Part shown: one piece after another, positions 36,252 to 48,299 of the stretch
How positions within the stretch are numbered: position 1 is the first letter of the stretch
Layout: each line of letters starts with the position of its first letter
NCBI RefSeq assembly: GCF_020382885.2
Contig: NC_058496.1
Coordinates: 25,028,501 to 25,092,500 of the forward strand
From: Scatophagus argus
Taxonomy: Eukaryota; Chordata; Actinopteri; Scatophagidae
Direction of reading: 5' to 3'
DNA length: 64,000 nucleotides
Notes under the pieces: model-generated
Told to the model about the DNA's origin: nothing
What the model saw: the letters and a program-made list of their open reading frames with translations, nothing else
Databases searched by the model: none
Made by a program: the position numbers and the translations under genes

Positions 36252-38359
36252 GGTGTGGTAGGTTACATCCAGAACAGAGTCAAGGCTATAGAACCTTCTC
36301 ATACTATCCCCTTTTTGAGCTTGTTGTGGTTGTCCAGTAAATTAAGCTATAGTGGACATGGAGTAAAGCCAACATTAGTTGCAGAAATAGCTGTTTTAAC
36401 AGGTTCTTAAATATATTTATAGGTTGTTTTAACAGCCTCAGGTGCATGTCAGTCTTTCTTCTGTGTGCAAGCAGCCAAAGGCCAAATGAATAAGTAAGTT
36501 CCCTGGGAGTGTTCATCACTTCAGATATGCTACAATACTCAGTGAGATCCAGAGTCCATAAGATTTAAACATAACATCCTGTCAGTGCTGGTTTATGTGC
36601 ATATAGCTTTGTTGATATATTCCCTTTTGTTTTCTTTTAGACTACTTCTTGATAGTGGACAGTTGATGGAGTGCCTTAATTTTTATGACTATGACTATTT
36701 TTTTATGATTATGACAATGAACGACTATGAGCCACTGTTAGGTGGTTTTAAAACAAATGGAAGAAAATTCAATCGTGTTTTCCCCACTGTACCAAAATCA
36801 TCAAAATCAACAGTGACCGCATAACCACGTTGAACTACACATTTTGTGTACTGTTACACACTTGGTATCAGTGTAGTTGGTGATTAATTGTGTGTAATGT
36901 AATTTATTATTTTCCTTACAGTTAGGGTTGGATTCTTCACTGACATGAACTCAAAGAGATGTTCTGCACAAATCATAGATGACAGGATGATAACTTCATA
37001 AAAAAGACATCACATCTCCAGAGCCTGTTTCTAAATGCATTTTCATGGCACTGAGGATTATTAAGTAAAAAAATGAATGCATAAACTGGAAATGCACAAT
37101 TTTGGCAAGGTGATCTGGCAATTTTTGCTATGGGTTATGGACGAAATGAGATTAACAACAGCTCAGTAAATCCAATGATATCATTAAAGTAAGAACACAG
37201 TGTGCGCACAACATAATGGAATAAGTTATACTGAGAGTACAGCAATGGTAAATGCTAGTTTGTATCTACAATACTTCCTCTTAGCTCATGGGCTAACTTG
37301 CTGACTCCTGGGAGGGCTTCTCTACCTCCCTGAAAGGGTCTGTCTTCTTATCTGGCACCATCTCCTGTCTGGAAGCTCATCCACCTGCATGACAATCAAG
37401 CACCACTGAATGCACAGGAGAGGATGAGGTCGTTGGCGTCACACTGATAAAGACTGCAGTGTTTCTTTATCGGTTTTGATTAACAGTATACATATATATA
37501 TATATGTATACACACACACACATATGTATACCCCAGCGATAAGTGCTTCACATGGAGACAAAATCAAAATTAAGTCACCCAAGGATAATCACTTCAGTTG
37601 AGGATGCTAAAGATGGACTATTGCCCATTAAATTGTGGAGGTTTAGGACAGGTAAAGGAGACAGAGGAAACACAGCTTTATTTATTTATTTATTTTTACC
37701 TGAGGAGATGTGGTAATTATTCCCCAAAAGTAATATTAACTACTTTTGTTATACTTAAAGAAACATTCTATCACTTTTTGTGATTATAACAATAAATTTC
37801 TAGTCACAAATTGTGCAAATGTGTGGCACTAAAGCAAATCTTCATATAATCAGTTTTTCATACAAATGTAAAAAAGGACTTCCTGAATTTGAATAACAGC
37901 AGGCCATAGTCCTCTCAACCTGACAACTTCATTGAAAATATCATAAATCACAAAGGAGGATGGCTAAATTATGCTAAAGACTGCTAACTGATTAGCATTA
38001 TTGTGCTCACTTTCTCCTTCAAGCACTGAGGCATAGCGGTTTGTTCCTCTGCCGACAGACAACACCATTAACCTTTGCAATTCAGGTCCTGCTGTGTGCT
38101 GGCAAGTTACCGGAGGCAGTGACCCCAAAACTAGATGTTGCTATTAGAGCAGCGCGAGGGGGTTGGAGAGGAGAGAGCAGGGGTGGACAAATGTTCTTCA
38201 TCAAAAAACAAACCACCTCATCTGAGATCACCGAAGAGTTATAGATCTAATTTGTTTCATGCACAAGCTGATCTCACGGGACACAATAGAGATACATTTG
38301 AGCATAAATTAGTGAGAATATGCAGAGGAGTGAATGAGGGACAAAGGAAAAAAGTATGT

Positions 38360-39727
38360 GAATTCAAGGATTCAAGGACTCAAGGAGCTTTATTGTCATT
38401 TCTCACATGTAGAAACATGAGGTGGAACGGAATTAGTTGCCCTGGTCCTGGTATAAGCCCAATAACCTACAATACAAATGCTATGAATATAAAAACAACC
38501 AGAATAAAAGATATAACCAGTGAACAGGGACCGGATGGCAGCAATATTTACAGCAGTCCTGCAGAATTGTGCAAATGAGGAATAGTGCAAATGAGACAAG
38601 TAATAGTGCAAATGAGACAAGTGTGTATAGTTCTGTGCAAAATGGCTGCATTGTGCAACGTTCATGGGTGGTTGTCGGGGGGGGGGGGGTTAGCAGCAGC
38701 AGGGGCTACAGAGGTCCTCCAGAGTTCAACAGTCTCACAGCTTCTGGGAAGAAGCTGTTCCTCAGTCTGGTGGTCCTGCTCTTAATGCTCCGCAGCCTCC
38801 TGCCTGAGGGGAGAGGGGCAAACAGTTTGTGTGAGGGGTGGGTTGGGGTCCTTCATGATGGAGGGGGCCCTTTTCCTGCATCTGGAGGTGTAAATGTCAG
38901 TGGTTGTGGATAGGCTGCGTCCCACAGTCTTCTGTGCAGCTTTCACCACCCTCTGCAAAGCCTTCTTCTCTGCCGCAAAGCTGCCGTTCCACACGGTGAG
39001 GCAGGAGCACAGGACACTCTCCACCACACATCTGTAGAATGATGTCAGGACTGAGCTTCCCAGTCCGGCACGCCTCAGCCTCCTGAGGAAGTAGAGGCAC
39101 TGGTGTGCCTTCCTCATGAGGCAGGAAGTGTTGTTGCCACCGCTGTCCCTCCGATATACAGGGGAGGAAGGGGGAGATGTCTTCCCCTTCTGAAGTCCAC
39201 GATCATCTCCTTGGTTTTTTTCACGTTGATGCAGAGGTTGTTCTTTCTGCACCAACCCTCCAGGCGTTCCACCTCCTGCCTGTAGTCGGACTCGTCGCTG
39301 TTGGTGATACATCCAACCACAGCTGTATCATCCACAAACTTCATGATTAGGCAGCTCGGATGTTGCGCTGAGCAGTCATGTGTTAGCGGGGCTCAACACA
39401 CAGCTCTGAGGAGAGCCGGTGCTGAAGGTGACTAGGAAGGAGGAGTTGCAGAGGGTGGAGCTCAGTCCGAGAGTACTGAGCTTGTGGATCAGTGTCTGTG
39501 GAATGATTGTATTGAAAGCTGATGTAAAATCCACGAAGAGCAGGCGGACATAGGAGTCCTTATTTTCTAGGTGAGTGAGAGCTGTATGGACCACAGAAGA
39601 TATGGCATCCTCTGTGGATCGGTTCCTCCTATAAGCGTACAGGTGTGGGTTCACAGTGACATCTATGCAGTCTCTGATGCAGGCCATGACCAGTCTCTCA
39701 AAGCACTTCATGACTTTTGGGGTGATA
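38360..39727 (-). mobile_element. 5'-truncated CR1/L2-like LINE (1.4 kb)
   Basis: The minus-strand peptides in order are MKCFERLVMACIRDCIDV, HLYAYRRNRSTEDAISSVV, VRLLFVDFTSAFNTIIPQTL, then FVDDTAVVGCI (catalytic DD), RKNNLCINVKKTKEMIVDFR, FLRRLRRAGLG and VLTSFYRCVVESVLCS. The order is that of a non-LTR reverse transcriptase. Frames shift several times between 38782 and 39711 and the GSPQS block is abnormal. The 3' end near 38360-38400 has a 'ggattcaaggactcaaggagctttattgtcat' tail. A run of 13 G at 38677-38689 lies in its 3' part. The endonuclease half is absent. Confidence 0.9.
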
Positions 39728-40096
39728 GATGATCAATGATAAATCCAGGTTCATGAAATGACACTCTTTAGGTGACAAGACTGCTCATCTAGCTTCACTA
39801 AAGTGAATGAATACTCAAATTCACAAACTTAAAGGCATCTGAACTAATTTGTTCCTGTAAGTAAAGATCATTTGAAACAGAATATTGTTGAAAGTAAGAC
39901 TTGATACCATGTTCTTCCCTTCAAGCTGTGCATTCACAAAGTTGAGCCCACAGACCGACGTGGGTCCTATTACTTTTACTACAGTTACGTGATGACGCAA
40001 TAGAAAGTGGGCCTTGTTCATGCTGAGGTGATTCATAGCTTAGCAGCTTACCTGTTTCTTTAACATAAAGCAACTTATATCTCAAGTCTGCACTCC

Positions 40097-40097
<1 letters not shown>

Positions 40098-40129
<32 letters not shown>
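40098..40129 (+). repeat. (CA)n microsatellite
   Basis: About 16 CA units in dmrt1 intron 3, with a few more imperfect units to 40140. Confidence 0.97.
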
Positions 40130-40135
<6 letters not shown>

Positions 40136-40553
40136 AAACACCAGAGTTGTAACAATCCATCAGCCTAGGTCAATATATAGATTCCTTGATCAATCATTAT
40201 CTTTAAGATGCATCTTCATTTTGAAATTCCCATGGCTTGTCCACATCACCATTTCAGTCCAAGCTCACATCCTGCCTAAACATTCAAACAGTGGTAGCAC
40301 CAGGTAGGTTGATGGTAAAGTAGCCAAAAAAAAGACAATGAGGACATTTACCACCCTCTCAGGAAAAAATAAGCTGTGTAGAAATAGTTTGGATTTTGAT
40401 TGATCGGGAGATACAACAAACTCACTCAGCAGTCTGCTAACTTGTAGGACTTGCTATGACAATATTAACAACTCTGTTTCAACAATGTTAGACTGAGAAA
40501 ATGGGCATGCAGATTAAAACTTACCTGTGCTGTTCTGCTTGGAGGTTCACTGA

Positions 40554-40591
40554 GATGCATGACTTAAACTGGTGGATTTAAGTCATGCATC
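40554..40591. repeat. Hairpin: 15-bp perfect inverted repeat
   Basis: GATGCATGACTTAAA (40554-40568) and TTTAAGTCATGCATC (40577-40591) flank an 8-base loop. Pairing extends to about 19 bp with a 2-base bulge (CACTGA.../...CAGTG). Confidence 0.85.
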
Positions 40592-41281
40592 AGTGAAGAA
40601 AAAGTATAACATGTTTAGTATCTGCTTGCAGCTAGGCTAATTTGTGCTATGTAAACCGCTATTAGCTTAAGTTAATGACTGTGACTAAGTTGAAATCATT
40701 GTTTTGTCTATGATCCTTGACAAATACTGTTGAAAGAAAGTTAATACTATAATAAAGCATGTCGGCAGAGTCAAATAAACTTTACTGCACTTGGTTACTA
40801 ATATATATAATATATATATCATTTATGTGTTTTTTATGGTCAAAAATAGAAAAAAAGGAGTGACTTTTTCTGTAACTGGTTGTGTTAAATTAGCATATAA
40901 CATTGTCTCATAGCAATCAAACACAACTGCTTGAATTGAACTCTTATCGAGAAAGACAGCAAATAAGGTATCATTTCTTACACGCACACAAACAACAGAC
41001 CATCCTTTTATATGTGTCCAGTTCACTAAATGTAAGGATTTATTGTGTTTCTTTGTAAATGAAATTCTGGTTGGAAAAATGAAGCAATATGAATGTGATG
41101 TGATGAATATCTTTTTCCTGGGTTTATTCATCACCCATCATCCATCAACATGAACCTGCTCTTAATCAAATAAGGATTTTCACACACTACAGTGTATAAA
41201 TATCTACTATGAGTCCTCAAAAAGGCTTCAAATGACCTTGACTGTTGGATTGATAAACAGCAGAGTGGTTGTTGTTATCAC

Positions 41282-41436
41282 CTGGTATTGCTGATAGTTG
41301 TAGAGGTTGCCATAGTAAGTGGGGTAGCACAAAGGCCGGTGGAAGTTGTAATAGGAGTTTTCTAGCAGCAGGTCAGATGGTTCCTCGGTATGAGCCCGGG
41401 CACCAGTCGACAGGCTGGAGGACATCGAGCAACTCC
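41282..41436 (-). CDS. dmrt1: dmrt1, coding exon 3
   Basis: It follows a TTTGTCCAG acceptor, completes a Gly codon with exon 2 and ends in CAATACCAG|GTGATA (phase 0). It encodes SCSMSSSLSTGARAHTEEPS, DLLLENSYYNFHRPLCYPTY and YGNLYNYQQYQ. The YPTYYGNLYNYQQYQ block is conserved in teleost DMRT1. The flanking YNFHRPLCY differs from the more usual YNFYQPSRY-type wording I remember. Position and phases fit the standard five-exon gene. Confidence 0.92.
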
Positions 41437-44060
41437 CTGGACAAACACATAAACAGAAGGTACAACAAATAAGATTGTTTCAGAGACTGAAGTGAGATGT
41501 TTGTGGCTGTATTTCAGTATTTCTAGATCATCATCACATTTGAAATATGAATCTGAGCACTGCGTTAAAGTATTTGTTTTAGTTAGTTTATGATTTGCTT
41601 GGATTAATTAGGGTTAATAAGCCAATTTGTAAAACTTAATCATGTTGTCATGTTATGCACCCAAGAGCAGAGGTCAAGCAGACATTTTGTTTTTATTTTC
41701 CAAAATGAGCCTCTGAATGAAAATAATTCAATGTATTCAAATTGTATAGATCTAGGTTTGCCTCAGATCTTTTGATCGAACAGTTGACAGGAAAAGAAAA
41801 CATAAGAACTTCATAAGATTCTTCTATTCATTCCACCACTAGGTCAAATTGCTATCAATAGCACCATCTGCAGGTGACAGGTGTTTCTGATGTCAACTTG
41901 ACTTGGCAGACCTAACACATGAACATCACAATACTGAAATGTGGGTTGCTCTGTCAGGACCAACATTACTCATTATCCGATGTTCTTTCCTTATCAACAA
42001 GGCCACATTCTTGCTACATTCCACATTCAGGCAGAACCTGACCTTTCTGTCTTACACAATGAAGACATCATGTACCGCTGAAGCCAAAGATAATGACATT
42101 TGTTGTTCCTGCACTTGACTCCTTTTTCCACCTCAGTCTTTCTACTCTGTTGCCAAACCAGAGACCCAAAATTCATTCTCACAGAAACACAAAGCAGAAT
42201 CACAGCAAGATGTGAGCAGCCTTGACCAGCATATTCCAACTCCTAAAATTTGCTATCAGTCTGACAGGGAACATGGTTATCTGTGTCTGCCTCCACACCA
42301 CTCCCAAGAAAGATATCAAGGATGCGCTTTCATGCTCCTGCCAACAAATGAACTTTAATTTTCATTTCTTTTCACATGAAAATGTGTCTTATCTATGATA
42401 TTTACAGTCCCTATGAAAGTACTTATGTCATGTGGATTTATTTAATTGCTTTGCATTACTAAATAACAGAACAATAAAATATGCTAATCGGTACAAATTG
42501 TAGTGTTGTCGTTTTTTTGTTTGTTGTTGTAATTTTAGTATGCAGTCACAGGTCTGTTTTTTAGTTTTCTAAAAGTAAAATTGTTAAAATTATATAACTG
42601 GATTGCCACCACTATCTATAGAAAGCCAGCTGATAAAAACAATCTTCTTAATTTCCTTCCCCAAGTTGTTATTCCATTGTTCTTAAAACAAGTTTATCAG
42701 TAAATCCATTTTATAGACTTTGGAGCACTTGTGGCTCAGAAAAAATACGGAAGAAAGTTTTAAAGATAAGTGGTATCTGGAAGCATGTCTTCAGCCAGCT
42801 ATTGATCAGTTTTTTCAAAAAGATCAAAACAGTCTGTTCCACAAAAAGGAAAAATTAACAGAGCAAACAAGTCATAAAATCCACAGTCCATAAACACTGG
42901 AAGTCCTTTTCTCAGTTGCAGTTTTTAATGGCATTTTTGAATATCAAAAACAAACTGAAGAAAAAAACATTCAAAGCAGATGCATCTATTCTAGAGGGAT
43001 GTTTTACATGTAGACAAATGTTCTACACATCATGCAAAATTTGATAATTTCATAAGATATCGCACTAACAAGGAATATAGTGAGCTTGGGCATTCACAGT
43101 TTAATGAATCTTACTCAATGTCCAAAATTGTTTAAATAAGTTGTAGATATAAGGGATGGGCATAAGTATTCAGTATTCAATTAATCAATTGGTCAGTTGA
43201 AAAAAAAAAACAAAACAAATAAAAAAAGCTGTGAACGATTTTGATAATAGGTTAATCATGTCATTTTTTTAAGCAAAACATCTGCTGGTTCCAGCTTCTT
43301 AAAAGTAACTTTGCTGCTTTTCCTTTTCATTTATGACAGTAAAGGGTCTTTGGGCTTAGGTCTGTCAGCTGGATAAAAGAAGCACTTTGTACATGTAACT
43401 TTGGGTTCTGGGAACTGTGAGCATTTTCAACATTTTATATACTAAAACATTAATTGTGGAAATAATTGATATTAGATATAGATTAATCGATAATAGTTAG
43501 GTGCAGCACTAAACAGGACATCTGCATTTAGCATAATAAATATAAAAGTGAATTCACCATGTTCTATAATCAATGTTCACTTTTTTTGGACTGGGCATAG
43601 AGATGGAGCTGCTATCCATGAACATCTGCACAGCAAAAATTACAGATCAGTCTAATAATGTTCAGCAATTTCAGCCAGACACCATTCGATCACAGGCAGA
43701 ATAGTGAAAAGCAGGTATAAGAGCATGCAGCATTATGATGCAGAGGTGATCCTTAATTTTAACCTTTAACAATAAATTTTTGTGAAACCTAAAAATGTCT
43801 CCTTGAACTTCAAAACAGCTTTACATCATTTAAGAGGGATTTTCCATGTTTTTTCATCTGAATGTTCTTTGGCTATTAAGACTGTTCCATGTTCCATGTT
43901 TACACTCATGTGCATGCCCACTCTAGTTTTTTTAAGATTTTTGACTTACCTGTGGAGCTGTATGATCAGCTGTTGGCTACATTAGTAGTACAAAACATGA
44001 GAAGGTTTTGACACCTGCAAGTGAGCTCAAATGTGTAACTAAAGACTCACAATACCTCAC
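41437..44060 (-). other. dmrt1: dmrt1 intron 2 (2.6 kb)
   Basis: GT (plus-strand ac at 44059-44060) and AG (plus-strand ct at 41437-41438). AT-rich throughout, with no exon, repeat family or regulatory word that I can support. Confidence 0.85.
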
Positions 44061-44235
44061 CTGTGGCAGCAAGAGAAGAACTGCAGGTACTGGTGGGTAT
44101 TGGGGATCGTCCCTCAGCAGAGAGCATGCAGTCTGCTCTGGCTTCATCCTTCACCATCACCTCAGGCCCTGGCAAAATTACAGGACTACAAATACCAAGC
44201 TCTTCCTCCTGATCTTGCTGCCTTCTCAGTGCGAC
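44061..44235 (-). CDS. dmrt1: dmrt1, coding exon 2
   Basis: It starts after CCTCCCCACCAG and ends GCCACAG|GTGAGG (phase 1). It encodes VALRRQQDQEEELGICSPVI, LPGPEVMVKDEARADCMLSA and EGRSPIPTSTCSSSLAAT. VALRRQQxQEEELGICSPV continues the DM recognition-helix tail of exon 1 and is typical of fish DMRT1. The acidic stretch and Ser/Thr-rich end are part of the transactivation region. Confidence 0.94.
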
Positions 44236-45252
44236 CTGGTGGGGAGGAAAGGAAAAACAAGACATTTTCTGGCAGAACAGACAAGACAATCAAAAGTATA
44301 GAAAATATACATAACAACAATAATATTAATAACAATCAGTTTTCTGTCTAGTCCTTGTCCTAGTCAAATCAGAGGATAAAATGGACAGGACTGATGCCAT
44401 ATTCATGTCATGTTATTGCTGTCTCTACCAGTACAACACTTCAAACAAAAATGAATTTGTTAGAATACATTTACTGATAACACCTTCTGAAATTATAGCA
44501 TTCTATTTTGTAAGATAACATAAGCTATATGAATAGCAAGTTTAATATGTCCAAAAGGCTGTTACATACAGCAGGCAGGAGCATGTCGAAATATGCTTTA
44601 ACAGCACAAAAATTACGAGGTGCAAACACACACATACACAGTATTGCAAATTTTTCTCAAATATTATTCATGCGCTAAATTCTCAGGTAAATAAAGAAGC
44701 ATTTTTGGATTGCTTATTATTTTTTGAACTGGCCAGAGAGCCGTGCGTATCTGCAGCTTCAACCTTGGCCAGCAGGGTAGTCCCCTGATATCTCCCAGTG
44801 TTACTTACTGTCAAAAGCTAACGATCAATGATAATGGATGCGTTTAAAAAACACGGAAAATGTTATTTAAACTACGAGGTACAATGTTACTAAGTAAATA
44901 ACACAAAAAGATGGAAAAATTGCTCTATATACCGAGACCTACCTATTAACTAATTTCAATTAGTAACAAATGTAGTAATACACAGTGGGCCTACAGGCTG
45001 TAAAAAGTTAGTAAAGCTCTGTACGCTAGCTGTGGAACTAGCTTTGACATGTTGATACACAAATGAAAATGAAGAAAATCAACTCAAGTAAACTTGTCCA
45101 CTGTATTTAAAAATATACAAACATAATTTAAAATATTTATTTGTATTCCCTGTTTCACACCACGGTTTATTTTCACATCAAATTTTTTGTTTATAAGCAC
45201 TGTTTTCAGTTCAGCTCAAACTAGCCGTGCTAACCGGTAAAATAAGGGTTAC
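44236..45252 (-). other. dmrt1: dmrt1 intron 1 (1.0 kb)
   Basis: GT (plus-strand ac at 45251-45252) and AG (plus-strand ct at 44236-44237). AT-rich, with no other features seen. Intron 1 of dmrt1 is a known place for regulatory sequences in vertebrates, but nothing specific is recognisable here. Confidence 0.85.
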
Positions 45253-45471
45253 CTGGGCTGCCATGACTTTCTGTCTTTCAGCTATCAGTTTACATTTGGG
45301 ACACTGGCAGTCCCTCCAGTTGCAGAAGTGTTTGTGTCCCTTCAGAGGAGATATATAGCCATGGTTCCTACAGCGGGAGCACTTGGGCATCCTGGAGGGT
45401 TTCTGGCCTTTGGATGGGGACAGAGTTCCGGTGGACTCCGGCACCTGCTTGCTCTGCGTGTCCTTGTTCAT
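45253..45471 (-). CDS. dmrt1: dmrt1, coding exon 1 (DM domain)
   Basis: DMRT1 is a nuclear DM-domain factor that drives or maintains male gonad fate. The ATG is at 45469-45471 and the exon ends ATGGCAGCCCAG|GTAACC (73 codons, phase 0). The N terminus [20 protein letters not shown] is DMRT1-like. The DM zinc ligands are present: C31, C34, H37, H46, C50, C55, C57 and C60. Two substitutions stand out. The usual GHKRFC reads GHKHFC (His48), and [10 protein letters not shown] reads [10 protein letters not shown] (Lys68). All five exons (45253-45471, 44061-44235, 41282-41436, 34782-34989, 17984-18129) join to an intact 300-aa protein, a typical length for teleost DMRT1. Confidence 0.95.
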
Positions 45472-47462
45472 GGCTACTGGAAATAAAGCACTAAAAAGAC
45501 GACAACAACAGTCACTTAAGATACTATGTCGGAGTTTGTCTCAGCAGGCTGGGCTGGTTAAAGACTTTGCTGGAGCCAGGCTGGAAGCTATAAGGTCACC
45601 GTCGTTCCCCGCCCTGCTGCTGGGACTTGTGGGAGGAAACAGACTGGAAGCGGGGGAGGGAGTTGGCACAGTAGTGGCATGAGTCTGCTGCACCCAATTC
45701 GATTCACAGTTTTTTTAGTATAATAGAATGACCAAAAGCATATTGTTCCATGTGAACCTCTGCTTGTATAGTTCTACGACTCAAGTAGCTCAGCTCTACA
45801 GTTTTCACATATATCATTATTTAATCATTATTATAATTATACATATCACTGTATTACAATTATTTCTGCATTAATCACTTTTACGTTGCAGCTGGTGAAA
45901 ATGAAGGTAATTTGAACTTCTTCATATGGTTTATCTGCTCCATAGCTCATTAACCCCCCCGGGAAAAATCTAATATTACATTATAATTTGTATGTTGATT
46001 GATTTTACATTATTAATCCCAATCTGCTAAGTCACAAATGTTAGCAAATAAATAAAGTGGAGTAAAATGTACTTTATTACAATCTCTCTATGTTCATACA
46101 GAGTTGGTAATCTTTTCAAAAAGCTTCAATTTCAGGAGTAGTGACCTAGCTGAAAGAAAGGTATAACCTTGATTTGAATTCTCAATCTGCTGTATAACCT
46201 TGCAGACATATTTAGTTAAAATAGAAAGCCCGTTTAACTCAAGATTTGAGATCCATCCTGGCATCTGCACACAGCAATGTATCTACTTTTGAGAAATACC
46301 TGAGTCTGAGTCAGGTATGGTGAGCAGGTCAGGTTATCTCAAGCGCTATTTACATACCTCCCATTTACAAATGTTTAACTGTATCCTTTCATTAACTGAA
46401 AACATGAAAACCTGTGTGTGTAGCTGCTGAGGTGCATTCCTGACAATATTTGGCAACAACAACAACAACAATAATAATAATAATAATTTGGTTTGTTTGA
46501 CTGAACTGAAATGATTAGTTCTTCCAATTAAATATCAGTGTACCTCCTTACCACAGTGTCTGTTTACAATAGCCAGCGGTGTTACTGGGCTTGTAGTTAT
46601 GCTGTAATATCTGAGTTGCATCCTATTAAAATACATTTTTTGTAGTTCCTTTTTTATGACAGTGGAAGTGTTACTTGGTGAATTACTCTCTTATTAATTC
46701 TCAAGGCTTAACTGAGCTGAAACTGTCAGTCAGCCAAGTGGATCTATAGGCAGGGAGTGAAGTGAGGTGAAACACACAGGCACCCTATTAAAATCCCAAT
46801 GCGGCCAGATGGAGGAGGGGTGAAAAGTTACCAATTAAAAATCAGGCATTTACACAGTGCAGAATCAACCTCTCAAGATAAACCACTGCTACACTTTACT
46901 GGGGCTGTACAGTAACTGAAAGTAGGGTTGCAACACTGAGTTTAATTATCCCTATAGCATAAGGTAATAATGATAGATTACCATGCAGTGATAAAGTCTC
47001 TTATTTAACACATGTAACCTTTCTATCTTCATAACTGCTCTGTGGGCCATCCAGTAGCAGGCTGTAGAGTGAAACAGCACCGAGGTCAAAAATAAGGAAA
47101 CAGAAAATACAGTTTGTATCATTTTCTGCATGTTCTGTAACATGTAGGCCTTTTTTCACTGATAATAAAAATTTTAATGGTGATAGGATGAAAGATGAAA
47201 ACATTAGTTTGTTTATAAGTAATTTGTAGGCCTATTATATTAATTAAACACAATGTAGTTTTAATATTTAGTTCTGAAACAGTTCTTTAGTTCTAAAACA
47301 CCGTTCACACATTAGATTAAACAGTGTAACTGTAACATATATTTGTGCAAGCCAATAAAAGACAGTTCAAAGTATTAGTAACATTTTCTCCTGCTGCACC
47401 TCAAAGTAAAAGTCCGCCTGCTCTCAGCGTTAGCAAAGTTTTAGTTAAGTTTCTCTGACACA
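45472..47462. promoter_or_regulatory. Head-to-head interval: dmrt1 promoter / cfap157-like 5' side
   Basis: Two kilobases separate the divergent start codons of dmrt1 (minus) and the cfap157-like locus (plus). The first 250 bases upstream of dmrt1 are GC-richer (about 45540-45680) and are the likely dmrt1 promoter and 5' UTR. An AAC/AAT microsatellite sits at 46456-46488. No firm TATA box or binding site is claimed. The rest is AT-rich and featureless. Confidence 0.4.
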
Positions 47463-47618
47463 ATGTCCAAAAAGAAGGATAAGAAAAGCGGCAAGAAACA
47501 AGACGAAAACGGCGACAAAGGACAATTCCGCGACTGATGCAGATAAAGCCGGTTCTGACGACAAAGAGAAGGATTTATACCTGATTCAGATACGATATTT
47601 GAACGAGCAGTTGGAGAG
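47463..47618 (+). pseudogene. cfap157: cfap157-like exon 1, frameshifted
   Basis: The ATG at 47463 opens MSKKKDKKSGKKQDENGDK, a Lys-rich start like that of CFAP157, a sperm-flagellum/cilium coiled-coil protein. The frame then runs into TGA at 47536-47538. One base later in register, from 47521, the frame reads DNSATDADKAGSDDKEKDLY, LIQIRYLNEQLER up to an AG|GTGAGG donor. The (E)LYLIQIRxLxxxL block is the conserved CFAP157 N-terminal motif. One surplus base near 47520 therefore separates start from conserved motif. The shifted frame has no ATG of its own between its upstream stop (47440-47442) and 47521. This is either a real frameshift or a sequencing error. Confidence 0.65.
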
Positions 47619-47874
47619 GTGAGGGTGACTAATATATGAGTTTAAGCTGTTCTATTGGGAACCATGCCATATGTGTACTTTGTAGATTAGATATTTTTGC
47701 TAGTTCTGTTTTTCAAATTTAGCTATTATCCGATAGATTAAAAACAAAATCACTTCAGCGCAACTGTACGTCATTTCCGTTACACTTTCCTATGTTGTTA
47801 ACATCTTATTGCTTTGAAATTAGATTCTATATGAAAGTGTATATATATCACCACATCCTAAAACATAACTACTA

Positions 47875-48060
47875 GTGGAAAGCAACCAACTGTATTTACT
47901 CAAGTACTGTAGAGTTTAGAGGTACTCGTACTTTACGTGAGTAATTCCATTTTTGTGCTGCATTATATTTCAATGCTGTTCCAGTATCTTTCAGAAGGAA
48001 CGGTTGTGCTTTTTACTCCATTACATTTATTTAACAGCTATAGTTACAACTTACTTCTCA
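47875..48060. repeat. Dispersed fish repeat, third copy
   Basis: 'ctcaagtactgtagagttta...actttacgtgagtaattcc...ttttactccattacatttatttaacagctatagttac' matches the 5370-5665 repeat. It sits in the first intron of the cfap157-like locus. Confidence 0.5.
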
Positions 48061-48299
48061 GATTGTTATATAGAAGTTCAGCTTATAAAATACAAATAAT
48101 TGTTACATGTCAGACTATTAAACTAACGAAACTACTACACTGTAAAAACGAAAAGTAGTAATTGTTGATTTCATTCAAGTTTTCGAATTAAACTAACTCA
48201 GAAATAAAGCTTTCCATTTACAACTTACAAAGACTTGTCTGCCCAAAAAAGTTCTCTCATTGTTGTGCTGACTAAGATTTTCTAAACAGCACAACAAAG

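Larger units (their letters stand above)
34990..41281 (-). other. dmrt1: dmrt1 intron 3 (6.3 kb)
   Basis: Ends are GT (plus-strand ac at 41280-41281) and AG (plus-strand ct at 34990-34991). It contains a 168-bp tandem duplication, a 1.4-kb LINE, a TA/CA-rich run near 37490-37522, a CA microsatellite and two hairpins (35663-35705 and 40554-40591), listed separately. The remainder is AT-rich with no coding signal. Confidence 0.85.

Noticed and set aside
38569-39285. Plus-strand frames over 38.6-39.3 kb
   Set aside because: Shadows of the minus-strand LINE RT and of a G homopolymer.
45211-45252. Extension of the dmrt1 DM exon frame past CAG ([13 protein letters not shown])
   Set aside because: A GTAACC donor lies exactly at the conserved exon 1/2 junction and exon 2 continues the family sequence VALRRQQ.
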